Assembly (NCBI RefSeq): GCF_000419525.1
Contig: NZ_ATTE01000001.1
Coordinates: 3,197,501-3,261,500, forward strand
Source of the DNA: Leucothrix mucor DSM 2157
GTDB taxonomy: Bacteria; Pseudomonadota; Gammaproteobacteria; Thiotrichales; Thiotrichaceae
Direction of reading: 5' to 3'
DNA length: 64,000 bases
Shown here: positions 34,431 through 43,651 of the stretch, piece after piece
How the letters are laid out: each line of letters opens with the position of its first letter
Position numbering within the stretch: position 1 is the first letter of the stretch
The notes under the pieces: model-generated
Seen by the model: the letters and a program-made list of their open reading frames with translations, nothing else
Told to the model about the DNA's origin: nothing
Databases searched by the model: none
Program-made: the position numbers and the translations under genes

Positions 34431-34446
34431 ATACGAAACGTATACG
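34431..34446. promoter_or_regulatory. Operator-like inverted repeat before the ParD-like gene
   Basis: ATACG-aaa-CGTAT (34431-34443) followed by the overlapping palindrome CGTATACG (34439-34446) directly upstream of the ParD-like start. A ribbon-helix-helix autorepressor binding here would fit. Confidence 0.5.
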
Positions 34447-34476
34447 CATCATATGCTCGTGAAATTTGGATGTCAA

Positions 34477-34896
34477 TCAGCGCTTAGTGTGTCCCGGTAG
34501 CGCTTCATAGCTAGGCACATCATCTAAATTTTTAGACCAGTTTGCACAACTACCAACAAAGATTTTAGCGGTAGGCCTAATTGAAATTGAGCTATCCAGA
34601 CTTCCTGCGGGAACCACCACACTGTCAATACTTTCAGTAACCGTGGGAAGTGCTGACCCGCATTGCTGACAAAAGCTTTTTACATGCATGGAGTTTGGTT
34701 GCTGGTAAGTTTTAACATCACGTTCACCTTGCAACCAAGTCAGCGCGCTGGCTTTAGCAAACAGGTTAGCTGCATGCGCTGAGCCAGTATCCTTTTGGCA
34801 ACGGGTACAGTGACACAAAAAGAAAGACTGGAAATCGCCTGAAAGCTCATATTTCACACTGCCACAAAGGCATGAACCTTGATATTTATTGCTCAT
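34477..34896 (-). CDS. GFA family protein, second copy
   Basis: The 139-residue zinc protein has GSCLCGSVKYELSG, CHCTRCQKDTGSAHA and SFCQQCGSALPT, the classical GFA cysteine arrangement, closer to the family norm than the copy at 30941. GGAGG precedes the ATG. Function unknown. Confidence 0.9.
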   Translation of the reverse strand: MSNKYQGSCLCGSVKYELSGDFQSFFLCHCTRCQKDTGSAHAANLFAKASALTWLQGERDVKTYQQPNSMHVKSFCQQCGSALPTVTESIDSVVVPAGSLDSSISIRPTAKIFVGSCANWSKNLDDVPSYEALPGHTKR

Positions 34897-34952
34897 AAAA
34901 GCCTCCTTACTTTTGATTAGACCTCTATAACCGGAGTCGCTTTGTTAACGGC

Positions 34953-35282
34953 CTACACTTCGCTGTAACCTCTCGTGCCCACCCGAAGCAATTTCTTCGA
35001 ATTTGTAATCGAGTTCAGTAAACAAATCTCAACGATCTTTTCCCCTTCTGGTTCGTGCTCCGAACCCGGCCCTGTCAGTTCATTGATATGAACAGTTTTC
35101 CCAATATCATGAATCACTACACCAGCTCGAACAAACTCAAAGTCCAATTCGATGCCAAGTCTACCAATTGCTTCGATTAAAAGATCTGCCGCTTCCCCTA
35201 CGAGGGTTACATGAGTCTTTAAATGCTCTGGAGCTCCAAGCTCATCAATTAATTCAAATGCTTCTTTTCTTGAATTTGGCAT
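34953..35282 (-). CDS. HD-domain protein, C-terminally truncated
   Basis: The 109-residue product has the start of an HD phosphohydrolase fold: HVTLVGEAADLLIEAI and VRAGVVIHDIGKTVHINELT then GSEHEPEGEKI, giving the first His, the HD pair and a second His. Family members continue for another 60 residues with a further helix bundle and metal-binding Asp; here the sequence after GEKIVEI turns into an unrelated tail ending GTRGYSEV. A frameshift or truncation is therefore likely. AAGGAT precedes the ATG. Whether it is still active is unknown. Confidence 0.7.
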   Translation of the reverse strand: MPNSRKEAFELIDELGAPEHLKTHVTLVGEAADLLIEAIGRLGIELDFEFVRAGVVIHDIGKTVHINELTGPGSEHEPEGEKIVEICLLNSITNSKKLLRVGTRGYSEV

Positions 35283-35326
35283 TTAATATCCTTTGGCAGT
35301 TAACGGTTTACTCACATAAAACGGTA

Positions 35327-35606
35327 GTGTTCAGAATTCTGTGTTACCTCTCTAAACTAACAGCCTAAAAAGGATGAGATATGAAAGACAACATCAATTT
35401 CGACATGAATGCCGCACTCAAAGCCTTGCGTGACAGTTTGCTCAAATTGCTCTACCCTGGAATACTAAAGGTATCCGAACATTGGAGTCACCTAGTACAA
35501 AACTAGAGCCTCACGCTCTCGCAATTGGCGATTAACTTCGAGGGACGATTGGATGATCATTTAGAGTTAGAGCTATGATGATCCGCTGACACAAAATTTT
35601 GAACAC
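35327..35606 (+). mobile_element. 280-bp internally deleted IS256-family element (MITE-like)
   Basis: Both ends match as terminal inverted repeats: GTGTTCAGAATTCTGTGTTA (35327-35346) and the complement of TGACACAAAATTTTGAACAC (35587-35606), 17 of 20 identical. Between them only the first 30 or so codons and the last 25 or so codons of a transposase remain. No clear target duplication is seen. The right end replaces the extreme 3' end of the large NTPase gene. Confidence 0.75.
35381..35578 (+). pseudogene. Internally deleted IS256-family transposase
   Basis: The 5' part reads MKDNINFDMNAALKALRDSL, the usual N-terminus of IS256-type transposases, then jumps to LLYPGILKVSEHW, which belongs near the C-terminus. 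After a frameshift (in the region 35490-35510) the typical end LSQLAINFEGRLDDHLELEL is followed by TGA at 35576-35578. The DDE catalytic core is missing. AAGGA precedes the ATG. Confidence 0.75.
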
Positions 35607-36117
35607 CCTCCTTTCAGCTGGTTGTTATCAAAATAAAACGCTCCACTAAACTCCTGTCGGCCATAATGATGATTTGAGGTAAGTGAGCCACCAATAACAC
35701 CTTTCTCACCCAACAATGTCCAAACTATTTCAAAGCCATTCTCACTTAACATTTTTAAAAATGGTTCTTTTTTAACAAGTAAATGTGCTTTTGAAGCATG
35801 TATAGCTTCAGCTGCAAAGCAAACGATGGTACCGTTTTGATCCTTGAAACTACCTTCTATTTCCCCATTCGCTAAGTCCATTTTTTCGAAGACTAAATTG
35901 CTTGGTTTCAAAAAGCTCAAAGTTTCTATTTTTGATTTATCGAACTCTTCTTCCCAAAAATAATTAACAGAAGTAATACTAACGTCAGCTATCTTAGATC
36001 TCGACTCTTGATCTGATACCGAGGTCCAATCTGCGCCACCATAATAATCTGATTTAAAAAACTGAAATGCTTCGGACCAATAAAACTCTCTATTAAATAA
36101 CTGGTACCTATCACTAC
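35573..36117 (-). pseudogene. C-terminal part of the disrupted STAND-like NTPase gene
   Basis: From the left edge of the IS66 insertion an open frame runs SDRYQLFNREFYWSEAFQFF then KSDYYGGADWTS... to ENGFEIVWTLLGEKGVIGGS and GAFYFDNNQLKGG. It lacks any start of its own apart from a TTG at 35920. The last eleven residues and the stop come from the inverted repeat of the IS256-type element, so the native C-terminus is lost by a few residues. The frame is continuous with MGRWMPEG on the other side of the IS66 element once the target duplication is removed. Confidence 0.8.
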
Positions 36118-37653
36118 GTAACCCTTCACGGGGGGCTTACGCTGATATAGCGTGCTGACCTAAGGGTAGCCGTACGGTAATAGCCTCACCACACAGGCCT
36201 TGTTCACAGACTTTTCTCAATAGTCCATAAACGCCTAAGCCCAACCGCTTACAGGTTTCAGTCAGAGTCAGAATCACCGGACGGAACTGATCTCCTCTGG
36301 CAGACTGACTGAAGAAACTGGTTTTACGCCAGATCACATAAGGACGTATCGCACGTTCTGCTTCATTGTTGGTCATGGGAATCGCGCGATCCTGCAAAAA
36401 CGTCCAGAGCATCGATTCATCCGCCAGCAGTCGTTTGCACTGATTGGCTGTTTTGCTGGCTTTTTTTAACGGGTCAGCGGGCGCGGTCTCACACCCCAGG
36501 CACAGTAGCGTATGGATCGCCTGTTTGAATCGTCGCATTCGTGTGTGGTAGCCAGCATCAGAATAGCCGCCCGATCGCCAACGATTACGACAGTGTACAA
36601 TCAAGCGGGATAATCGCCAGAGTTGTTTCCCCAGCACCCCGGCCCGTCCCACACGTTCTGATATTTTCCGAAACTTACGGATAATATGCGCCCAGCAAAG
36701 CTGGCGCTTTTCGACCGGATAATCGTTGTAGCCGCCATGTTGGTCAGTGACCAGTATACCCTCAAAATTATCCAGTAAACCCTTCGCGGCACCTTTACCC
36801 AGAGAATGATGCGTTAGAAAGTAGACGACTTGCGAGGAACACAGCACCCAAAGCCAACGCTGCTCATTATTGCGGTAATGACTGGTTTCATCCGCATGAG
36901 CAACGGGTAAATTCCGTACCGCCTGACCCACTTGCTGATACAGCGGCAGCAACCATCCCGTGACCGAGCGGGTGGCCTGGCTCACGGCACCGGTACTGAA
37001 GGCGAGTTGCCAGTGATCTTTCAGTAAGCGTTGAATGTTTGACACCGATAAGGCATAAGCGCCATTCATCAGCGTAATCCAGCTGACCAGTCCCGGCCCC
37101 ATTTGCCCACAGGGAACCGTGTCTGGCAAGCGAGCCACCTGACGCTTGCGGCAACCCGGACAGATTGCCTCATAAAGACAATGTTCAGTGACTTGACTGC
37201 GAACCTCAGGCAGGTCAAAGACCTGATGTCGCTGATAAGGCTCCTGAGCGACATCACACACCGCACCACAGGTGCATTGAGTGCCTGGGTAGTAATGAAC
37301 TTGCTCATCCGTCGCAGACAGCTCTACCCGAACGCGTTGATGACCCTGATGACCCGGCTGGGCTCCTTGCTTGCGAGGACTCTTAGGCTTCTTCTCGCGC
37401 TTAGCCCGTTGTTCCGGTGAATCCTGGGACGGTGGTCTGGAGGAGTTTCTGGAAGAACTCCCGCTGCCTGCGATGTCTTCCAGCTCAGCGACACGCTGTT
37501 CCAGTTGGGTCACTAAATCCAATAACTGACGATTGAGACGCTGCGACGCCGCCAGATCCGCGGGCAGTTGGTGATTGAAAAGCGCCTCAGTTAGTTTGTT
37601 CATTGTTTAATCATAACGAATTGTGGCCTAAATGCAACCCCGTGAAGGGTTAC
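36118..37653 (-). mobile_element. Intact IS66-family insertion sequence (single transposase gene)
   Basis: The element is 1536 bp, bounded by 16-bp perfect terminal inverted repeats GTAACCCTTCACGGGG and its complement (36118-36133, 37638-37653). It is flanked by the 8-bp target duplication ATCACTAC at 36110-36117 and 37654-37661. The GTAA start and 8-bp duplication are typical of IS66. Only the tnpC-type transposase is present, without tnpA and tnpB, as in the ISBst12 group. Perfect ends and duplication indicate a recent insertion. Confidence 0.95.
36137..37603 (-). CDS. IS66-family transposase (TnpC type)
   Basis: The 488-residue protein has an N-terminal leucine-zipper-like segment (LNRQLLDLVTQLEQRVAELE), a Ser/Pro/Lys-rich linker (SSRNSSRPPSQDS), a zinc-finger block (CTCGAVC ... 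CPGCRKRQ) and the DDE core with HADETSHYR, VTDQHGGYNDYP and the last Glu in MTNNEAERAIRPYVI. All parts look intact, so the element should be able to transpose. It starts 35 bp inside the right end of the IS. Confidence 0.95.
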   Translation of the reverse strand: MNKLTEALFNHQLPADLAASQRLNRQLLDLVTQLEQRVAELEDIAGSGSSSRNSSRPPSQDSPEQRAKREKKPKSPRKQGAQPGHQGHQRVRVELSATDEQVHYYPGTQCTCGAVCDVAQEPYQRHQVFDLPEVRSQVTEHCLYEAICPGCRKRQVARLPDTVPCGQMGPGLVSWITLMNGAYALSVSNIQRLLKDHWQLAFSTGAVSQATRSVTGWLLPLYQQVGQAVRNLPVAHADETSHYRNNEQRWLWVLCSSQVVYFLTHHSLGKGAAKGLLDNFEGILVTDQHGGYNDYPVEKRQLCWAHIIRKFRKISERVGRAGVLGKQLWRLSRLIVHCRNRWRSGGYSDAGYHTRMRRFKQAIHTLLCLGCETAPADPLKKASKTANQCKRLLADESMLWTFLQDRAIPMTNNEAERAIRPYVIWRKTSFFSQSARGDQFRPVILTLTETCKRLGLGVYGLLRKVCEQGLCGEAITVRLPLGQHAISA

Positions 37654-38054
37654 ATCACTACCTTCAGGCATCCATCTGCCCATGAAATGTTGGGTTGATG
37701 CCCAGTCTCTAAATTTTCAAATTCTTCTACTTTGACGATATAACTTCTGATATGGCTCCAAACCTCTTTTCTTGGGTGCCCCCAGTCATCATTGCCAATA
37801 ATTTTTGGCTCTTTCCAAGATGGATAACTTTCTAATATCAACCATTCATCACCGTTGTTGTCTTTAACTTCAATCAAACCATATGGATTAGTTATTGTAG
37901 CAGGGCTTTTAACCCATTCTTCATAAGAGCAATCCCAATCAAATACTTCATCATTAAGCCACCACATGTCTTGATTGCTTACCACCTTGCTTCCTGTTTC
38001 TTTCAATAAGATCGTAGGATCTATATCTCTTACGTAAGGCTCCCATGGTCCTTG
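37654..38054 (-). pseudogene. Middle part of the disrupted STAND-like NTPase gene
   Basis: Directly after the amber codon at 38055-38057 the same frame continues QGPWEPYVRDIDPTILLKET, WWLNDEVFDWDCSYEEW, LIEVKDNNGDEWLILESYP and KEVWSHIRSYIVKVEEFE. Near 37705-37725 the frame must shift to give WASTQHFMGRWMPEGSDRYQ, which joins the C-terminal part. In the unshifted frame the product ends at the IS66 edge with a TAA from the element. As a stand-alone ORF it could start only at a TTG (38006), so it is best read as part of the large gene. Confidence 0.8.
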
Positions 38055-41000
38055 CTATGGGCTTTCCTTTCGTTTATCCCCATAGCCTTCAAAACGAATG
38101 AAATTATCGGCTAGTTTTGCCATGTATTCATAGTAAGCAATCCATTGATATTTTTTTCCAATACGTTCTTGAAATGACTCTCTGCGCCCACGGCCACTTC
38201 CTATTTTTCGGTCAAAATCACCATGTTTGTCTGGATCCCAACCTAAATCCACAACTCGCGTAAATATAAAGCGCTCAGCTATTCTAAGATCAAAGTGTTT
38301 ATCCGTTTCCAGCAAGTTATTATTGTGATCAAGGTACGGCTCTATATCATTTTCAAATTTAATCAATAGATCGTCCGGCAAGGACTTCTTAAACAATTCT
38401 TTGTTCGTATTTATTTCATTCTGATCTTTTCTGCCTATTGCGCTACCAAGTCTAATTGTAGCATCAACAAATGTAATTTCTTTGGCTTTATCATCATAAA
38501 TGATAGGGTCAGTAGCGTCATATAGCTCTTTCTGGATATCAGTTAATTTACTTTGAAAAGTTTCAAAAACTTGTTTACGGTCGACAGGGATTTCACCAAA
38601 CTTGCAACCTGACCAATCAGAGTGATTATGATTTGTTCCTATTGTATATCGAGAGAAATCACCACCTCCCATAATAGAGTTCCAGAGTGCCCCATAAGAG
38701 TCTCTGTCATAGAGAGATTCTAATTCTTCTTTTGAAGGAACCCTGTCAGGCCAATTACTGCTGTATGGAGGCTTAGTCTTAGCAGGTTCAACACAGTCAA
38801 GCACCAGCCCAGAGTGCATAGCAAATTCGATGATCTCTCTCGCATAATCTCTAAGTAGGATATTTGGATACACATATTCATTACCAAATACCCTTTGGTA
38901 AACAGTTTCGGCTAAATATTTTAATTCCTGCACATTTATAGTTCGTAATGAACAGCCTAATGCGACTGCAAATATTCTTTCCCAAACATAAGGGTCGTTC
39001 ACCCCATCAAACTTCTCAATTATTCTTATCACAACAGAGATTCTATTTTCGAGTAAACTCACCAAAGCCTTTGTAGAACAATCGCGAAGTTCTCTGTTAC
39101 TCGAAGTTAAAAGCCAACATAAACTAGTTGCCACCAATTCAATTGACTCGTCTGATATGTAGCCTTTGTCTGTTCTAGCCCACGCCCAATCTACTAGGTG
39201 CCTAAATGCTGAGTCTTCACTATATTTATATTCGAGTTGTGTAGTCCAAAGTGCATCTCGATCGGCTAAGGTGTGTTGTATTAACCAACGATGCAAGAAA
39301 TTAGCATTGAAGGGGTGGTCAACTAACCCTGAAATAGAGATTATTGCTTCTAGAAAAAGATCAAAGCTATTACTATCCCCACACACTTGCTTGTTGATAA
39401 AAGGTTTTATTTTTTCGAAAACAATGGCATTGATATCTCGCCAAACCAAACTTTCAATAAATGCTTCTAGTAAATTATGATTATCACTAAACTCAGGCAA
39501 TAATTCATAAAGCTCTTTCCCAAATTTTTCTGGTAATTGAATGGATAGTGCCTCTACTATCCCCGAGTTTCTGTAAAAGTCATATTCATCTTTAAAATAA
39601 CTTTTCAGGCGACCATCAGTTTTAAATTCATTTTCGATATTTTCAACATCGTCTAATAAGAACTTAACTGTTAAATGATCATCAAATCTTTCAAAAGCCA
39701 CATACACCACTTCCTCGGTAGAGTTATCATCATTTCTCACTAAGCCTTTAGTCAGTAATCCTTCATCAATTAAGGCGCTAAGAAAAGTTTTATCATTAAA
39801 ATAATCATTAACAACAGATTGAACCGCCGAATGTGCATCTTTAAGTGAAATATTACTACGACCGATACTCAATTTAACTTTTACTATTTCGTTGAGGGCG
39901 TCTCTTACAAGGGGGAAGCTGGGGTCAAAATCGTATTTTTTTGGTGATGCTAATGACTTATTTACTCCTTCCACCAAAAAATTCAGAATATTTGAAATAC
40001 CATTAAACCCAATAGGCACCCTAGTTAAGCCATTTTTCTTAATCCCCTCACATAACAGCTTAAGAAACAGAGGATTTTTAAACTTTGGATTAAGGTTTGG
40101 TGACGAAGGTCTCTCTATCTTGTAATAGTCATAAAATAAACTGACTGCTTCCAACTCGACATTTTGAAATCCAATATGCTCATGAATTTTAAAATTATTG
40201 CGCTCCAAGTTCTCTTCCGAAATTGTTACACTTTTATATGTTGTTCTGACTGACAGGACTAGACCTAGCCATTCAAATTCCTTGATTTCATCCACAAAAC
40301 TATTGATGTTATCATTCCAGAACTTGTTGCCACTTCCTTCATTAATAGCATCAATAAAAATTAAGACTCTTTTTCCTGTTTTTTGACCCAATAAATTCAA
40401 TTTTTTTAGGAACTCACGAGAAGTAACTTTAAGCTGTAACCTCTTAAATATTTGTGACCAAGGTGATTCATCTGAAGTAAGTTGTTGCCCTAGTATAAAT
40501 AGAGAAGGATAACCCGAGACAATTCGTGTTTTAATCACGTCAGCAAGTAAATGAGACTTACCTATTCCAGCTTTTCCTTCGAGAAGCAAGAAGGGATTGT
40601 TAGCTAACTTGACTGTTATTGAGTTAATAAATTCAAGTAAATTATTGCACGTATAATCAAGATCCCGAAGCTCTCTCAAAGTGGATGAATACTTATCGCT
40701 GTAGTGATTAGTTTCACCTTCTTTTTTGGCCTCCTCCCGTAAATCCCACAATACTGATTCCGATTCATTAATAGCTTCTTGGCATCTAGAAATATTATCA
40801 ATAAACTTATTTATTGGAACATAACTTAATTTATAAATGTCGACTTCTTGATATAGATTTGCAACATCTTTTAAGGACTGAAATATTACAGACAATGGTG
40901 TATAAATTTCATCACATTGACGAATTTTGTTTCCTTTTATAAGAAAACTGTCGATATGCGAATAAAATATATCAGAGAACACTTGAGTTCTTCCAAGCCC

Positions 41001-41609
41001 CTCAAATACCTTTGCAATATCAAGTTCTACGTGCAACTCAGGTGTATATCGTCCACCCAAATCAGCTATTGCTTGTCTACTTTTCTCATTTAACCAATTA
41101 TCACTCAAGTGAAACGTTAGCTTCTCATCTATAGATCGCAACAAAAGTTTCACTTGAATAAGTTCGTCACTGATATCGAATATTTTTTCTTTATAAGCTT
41201 CTTCGATATGGAGTCTTTTTAACGTTTTGCACTTGTTTATTTTAAGTGTGAGAGTCGCATAGAAACACTCAAGTTGCTTTTGAGTTGGAGGAAGTATACT
41301 TGGATAATCACTAAACTTATTCAATAACTCAGTTTTATCAGGCAACTCTTTAAACAAAATATATTCGTTCAATACATCAAATAATGGCTGAGAGTGATAA
41401 AATGGGGCCTTATCCGACTCAATTGGATATTCGACTTCAAACTCTGTAGCCGTTTCCTCAATCAGTTGATAGAGCCTGTCTACATATCTTTGCTTGGGAA
41501 AAAACATCTTACGAAACCACCCATACCCTTCCTGAGATATAAATTGGTCTAAAAGTTTTATTGCAACGTAGTAAGTTACTCCACCAATTGCCATTGAGAC
41601 AGGTTCCAT
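38055..41609 (-). pseudogene. Large STAND-like P-loop NTPase, N-terminal 1184 residues before an in-frame amber codon
   Basis: The product has an N-terminal effector-like region (residues 1-330, no clear catalytic motif, starting MEPVSMAIGGVTYYVAIKLL), a STAND-type NTPase with Walker A LLLEGKAGIGKSHLL (about 345) and Walker B KRVLIFIDAINEGSG (about 412), the sensor-like Arg in VLSVRTTYK, and a long helical C-terminal sensor region. It stops at TAG (38055-38057) but homologous-looking sequence continues in the same frame. Such proteins are typical of anti-phage defence, and the gene is AT-rich compared with its flanks, which suggests transfer. AGGA precedes the ATG by 10 bp. With the parts downstream the original protein would be about 1500 residues. 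It might still make the 1184-residue form. Confidence 0.8.
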
Positions 41610-42311
41610 TTTTTATCTATCCTATATTTTCTTGTCTTAACGAAGTCTCGTGACCCCTATGAGATGCTACATTCCACTATAGGAGAACCAAACAGAAGTT
41701 GCTCCTATGCGTTGCTTGATATATTCATAGCCTTATCTATCTGTTTTTAAATTACGCGTTTCCGACCAGAGTTTTGTGTCGATGTATTTACCTTGATCAG
41801 CAAACTGCAAAATTATCGAATCTAGATTTATCTTTGCAACGCTTGATAAAGGCTCACTAAACGATATAACTGAGTCAAAAGGTTCAAGTTCTGAAAACTT
41901 GGCTTGAACTATTTATTGCTCTGTGGAGTGCAATTACTTCTCCTAAAATTTTAATTTAAGCTTGAGCATTCCATTTCCTATGAAGCATAAAAGTATGCTG
42001 TATGGAATCCAAAAACCTGACTTCCGCACAAGTTAAATAACATTGCCATATTTCACCCACCCATATCTTTGATATTATTGATAATTAACCCTCTAATTCT
42101 GTAAATACCAGAACTATACGGAAACTTACCAAACTTGCTCAACTGGCGACCATTAATACAAAATATAGCACCTAGATTGTCCGCTCAACTAACACTCCTG
42201 ACAACAAAAACATCCAATAAGATTTCACGTCTACCCCCAGAAAAACCAACAACCCTCACCCCATTTTGCGTACCATGCCTGCTTTACTCAAGCGACACTA
42301 AAACCAATAGT
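41610..42311. other. Non-coding AT-rich region right of the NTPase gene
   Basis: About 700 bp. It must carry the leftward NTPase promoter and the rightward promoter of the ThrE-like gene, but I cannot point to either with confidence. It contains one gene remnant on the minus strand (41733-41909). An in-frame extension of the ThrE-like ORF back to 42135 is present but has no coding character. Confidence 0.5.
41733..41909 (-). pseudogene. C-terminal remnant of an unknown protein
   Basis: A hand-read 58-codon frame without a start codon, bounded upstream by TAA, reads VQAKFSELEPFDSVISFSEP then LSSVAKINLDSIILQF and KYIDTKLWSETRNLKTDR before a stop. The amino-acid make-up looks like a real protein end. 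I do not recognise the family. It lies upstream of the NTPase gene and may be the end of a partner gene lost by deletion. Confidence 0.35.
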
Positions 42312-43559
42312 ATGAACCACCAACGCGTCATTATTACCAACCCGGACGACGTCAAGCGTACCCGCCGGTTTATTATCCGACTCGGCAAAACCATGCACGA
42401 ATACGGAACGCACTCCTACCGGTTGGAGCAGCTACTGACCGAGACCACCTACCTAATGGGTCTCAACGGTGCCTTTCTCATCACCCCAACCACCATGAAC
42501 TTTGTGTTTTGGGAAGATGGCTCGGAAGATGAGATTACGCACATTGCCCGCGTGCGCCCTGGCGGGATCGATCTCAACCGGCTGGCGCTCTCTCACGATC
42601 TGGCCGAGCAAGTCATCGCCGCACAGGTGAGTTTGGATGAAGGCATTGAGCAGCTCTCACAAATCCGCAACTCGCCCAATCTGTACTCCACCGCGCAAGA
42701 CTTTTTAGCGTGGGGTATCGCCTCCGCTGCCTTTGCCGCGTTATGTGGTACCGGTATGTTGGATGTGGTCGCATCCCTATTTGCGGGGTGGATTATCTTC
42801 TTTCTGGTGCTGTACTCCGGTCGTAGCGAGCGCATGGAGGAGATGATTGAACCCCTCTCCGCCTTGTTAATTGGCTTTCTGGCCAGTGCGGCCGTGGCGG
42901 TGGGTTTTCAGATCAATATCGGCATTGTGATTTTGGCCGGTATTATTACCTTTATCCCCGGTCTCTCGCTCACGCTGGGCTTGCGGGAGCTGGCGGCACG
43001 CGACTTGGTATCGGGTACGGCGCGTATTATGGATTCCACCATGACCTTGTTTAAGTTGTACTTCGGTGCGGCTTTCGGTCTGGCGCTGAGCACCTTATTC
43101 TGGGATATCGAGCCGCACACTGCCGAGCCATCCATGGCCCCTTGGGTGCATTATCTCGCCGCGCTTAGCTTGTCCATTAGCCTATTGGTTATCTTTAAAA
43201 TCCGCGCCAGTGATGCGCTCTGGGGGATGATGTCAGGCATTATCGCCTACCTCGGCGCGGAGATTGGCAGCCATTATTTTGGTGCCGAGCTCGGTGGCTT
43301 GGTGGGTGCGATGATTGTTGGCCTCTACGCCAATGCCTATGCGCGCATTAAAAACACGCCCTCGCATATCGTACTGCTGCCGGGCATCGTCTTGCTGGTG
43401 CCGGGCAGTAAGGCGTTTATGGGTTTGAATAGTGTGATCTCAGGGCAGGAGATTTTATCCAATGCCTCGAATGGCGCGCAGATATTCCTGACCTTTATGG
43501 CGCTGATTGCTGGCTTGATGTTTGCGAATGTGCTGTTGCCGCCGAAAAATCGTCTGTAA
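42312..43559 (+). CDS. Threonine/serine exporter family protein (ThrE type, fused)
   Basis: The 415-residue protein has a cytoplasmic N-terminal domain (FIIRLGKTMHEYGTHSYRLE, PTTMNFVFWED) and ten or so membrane segments, with GIITFIPGLSLTLGLRELAA and the repeat-like IVLLVPGSKAFMGLNSV in the second half. This is the ThrE/YjjP plus YjjB fusion, an amino-acid exporter in characterised members. I chose the ATG at 42312; the frame stays open to 42135 but that stretch has no family similarity. Confidence 0.88.
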   Translation: MNHQRVIITNPDDVKRTRRFIIRLGKTMHEYGTHSYRLEQLLTETTYLMGLNGAFLITPTTMNFVFWEDGSEDEITHIARVRPGGIDLNRLALSHDLAEQVIAAQVSLDEGIEQLSQIRNSPNLYSTAQDFLAWGIASAAFAALCGTGMLDVVASLFAGWIIFFLVLYSGRSERMEEMIEPLSALLIGFLASAAVAVGFQINIGIVILAGIITFIPGLSLTLGLRELAARDLVSGTARIMDSTMTLFKLYFGAAFGLALSTLFWDIEPHTAEPSMAPWVHYLAALSLSISLLVIFKIRASDALWGMMSGIIAYLGAEIGSHYFGAELGGLVGAMIVGLYANAYARIKNTPSHIVLLPGIVLLVPGSKAFMGLNSVISGQEILSNASNGAQIFLTFMALIAGLMFANVLLPPKNRL

Positions 43560-43618
43560 ATTTATCTGGCGATAATTGATAAAACACAATGATTCGCACT
43601 TGCCGTCATTCTAGGATG

Positions 43619-43646
43619 ATCCCTTAAATTTCACACTTTAAGGGAT
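43619..43646 (+). promoter_or_regulatory. Hairpin that buries the Shine-Dalgarno of the DUF3365 gene
   Basis: atcccttaaa (43619-43628) pairs perfectly with tttaagggat (43637-43646) around an 8-nt loop. The AAGGGA in the right arm is the Shine-Dalgarno of the gene starting at 43652. It could act as a simple translational switch or thermometer, or could be the 3' hairpin of the upstream mRNA; no T-run follows. Confidence 0.5.
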
Positions 43647-43651
43647 TAATA

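Noticed and set aside
30941-35282. A run of small leftward genes that looks like an integron cassette array
   Set aside because: I looked for attC-type sites (RYYYAAC and GTTRRRY ends with paired arms) between the genes and found none that recur; gaps differ in length and sequence, there is no intI, and several genes overlap, which cassettes do not.
37650-38006. Separate 118-residue hypothetical gene left of the large NTPase
   Set aside because: It would need a TTG start in the middle of a frame that is continuous with the NTPase gene across a single TAG, and its stop is made by the IS66 end. It is a gene fragment.
42135-42311. N-terminal extension of the ThrE-like protein
   Set aside because: The frame is open but the 59 residues are of low-complexity composition, unlike the family, and the ATG at 42312 matches the usual N-terminus.
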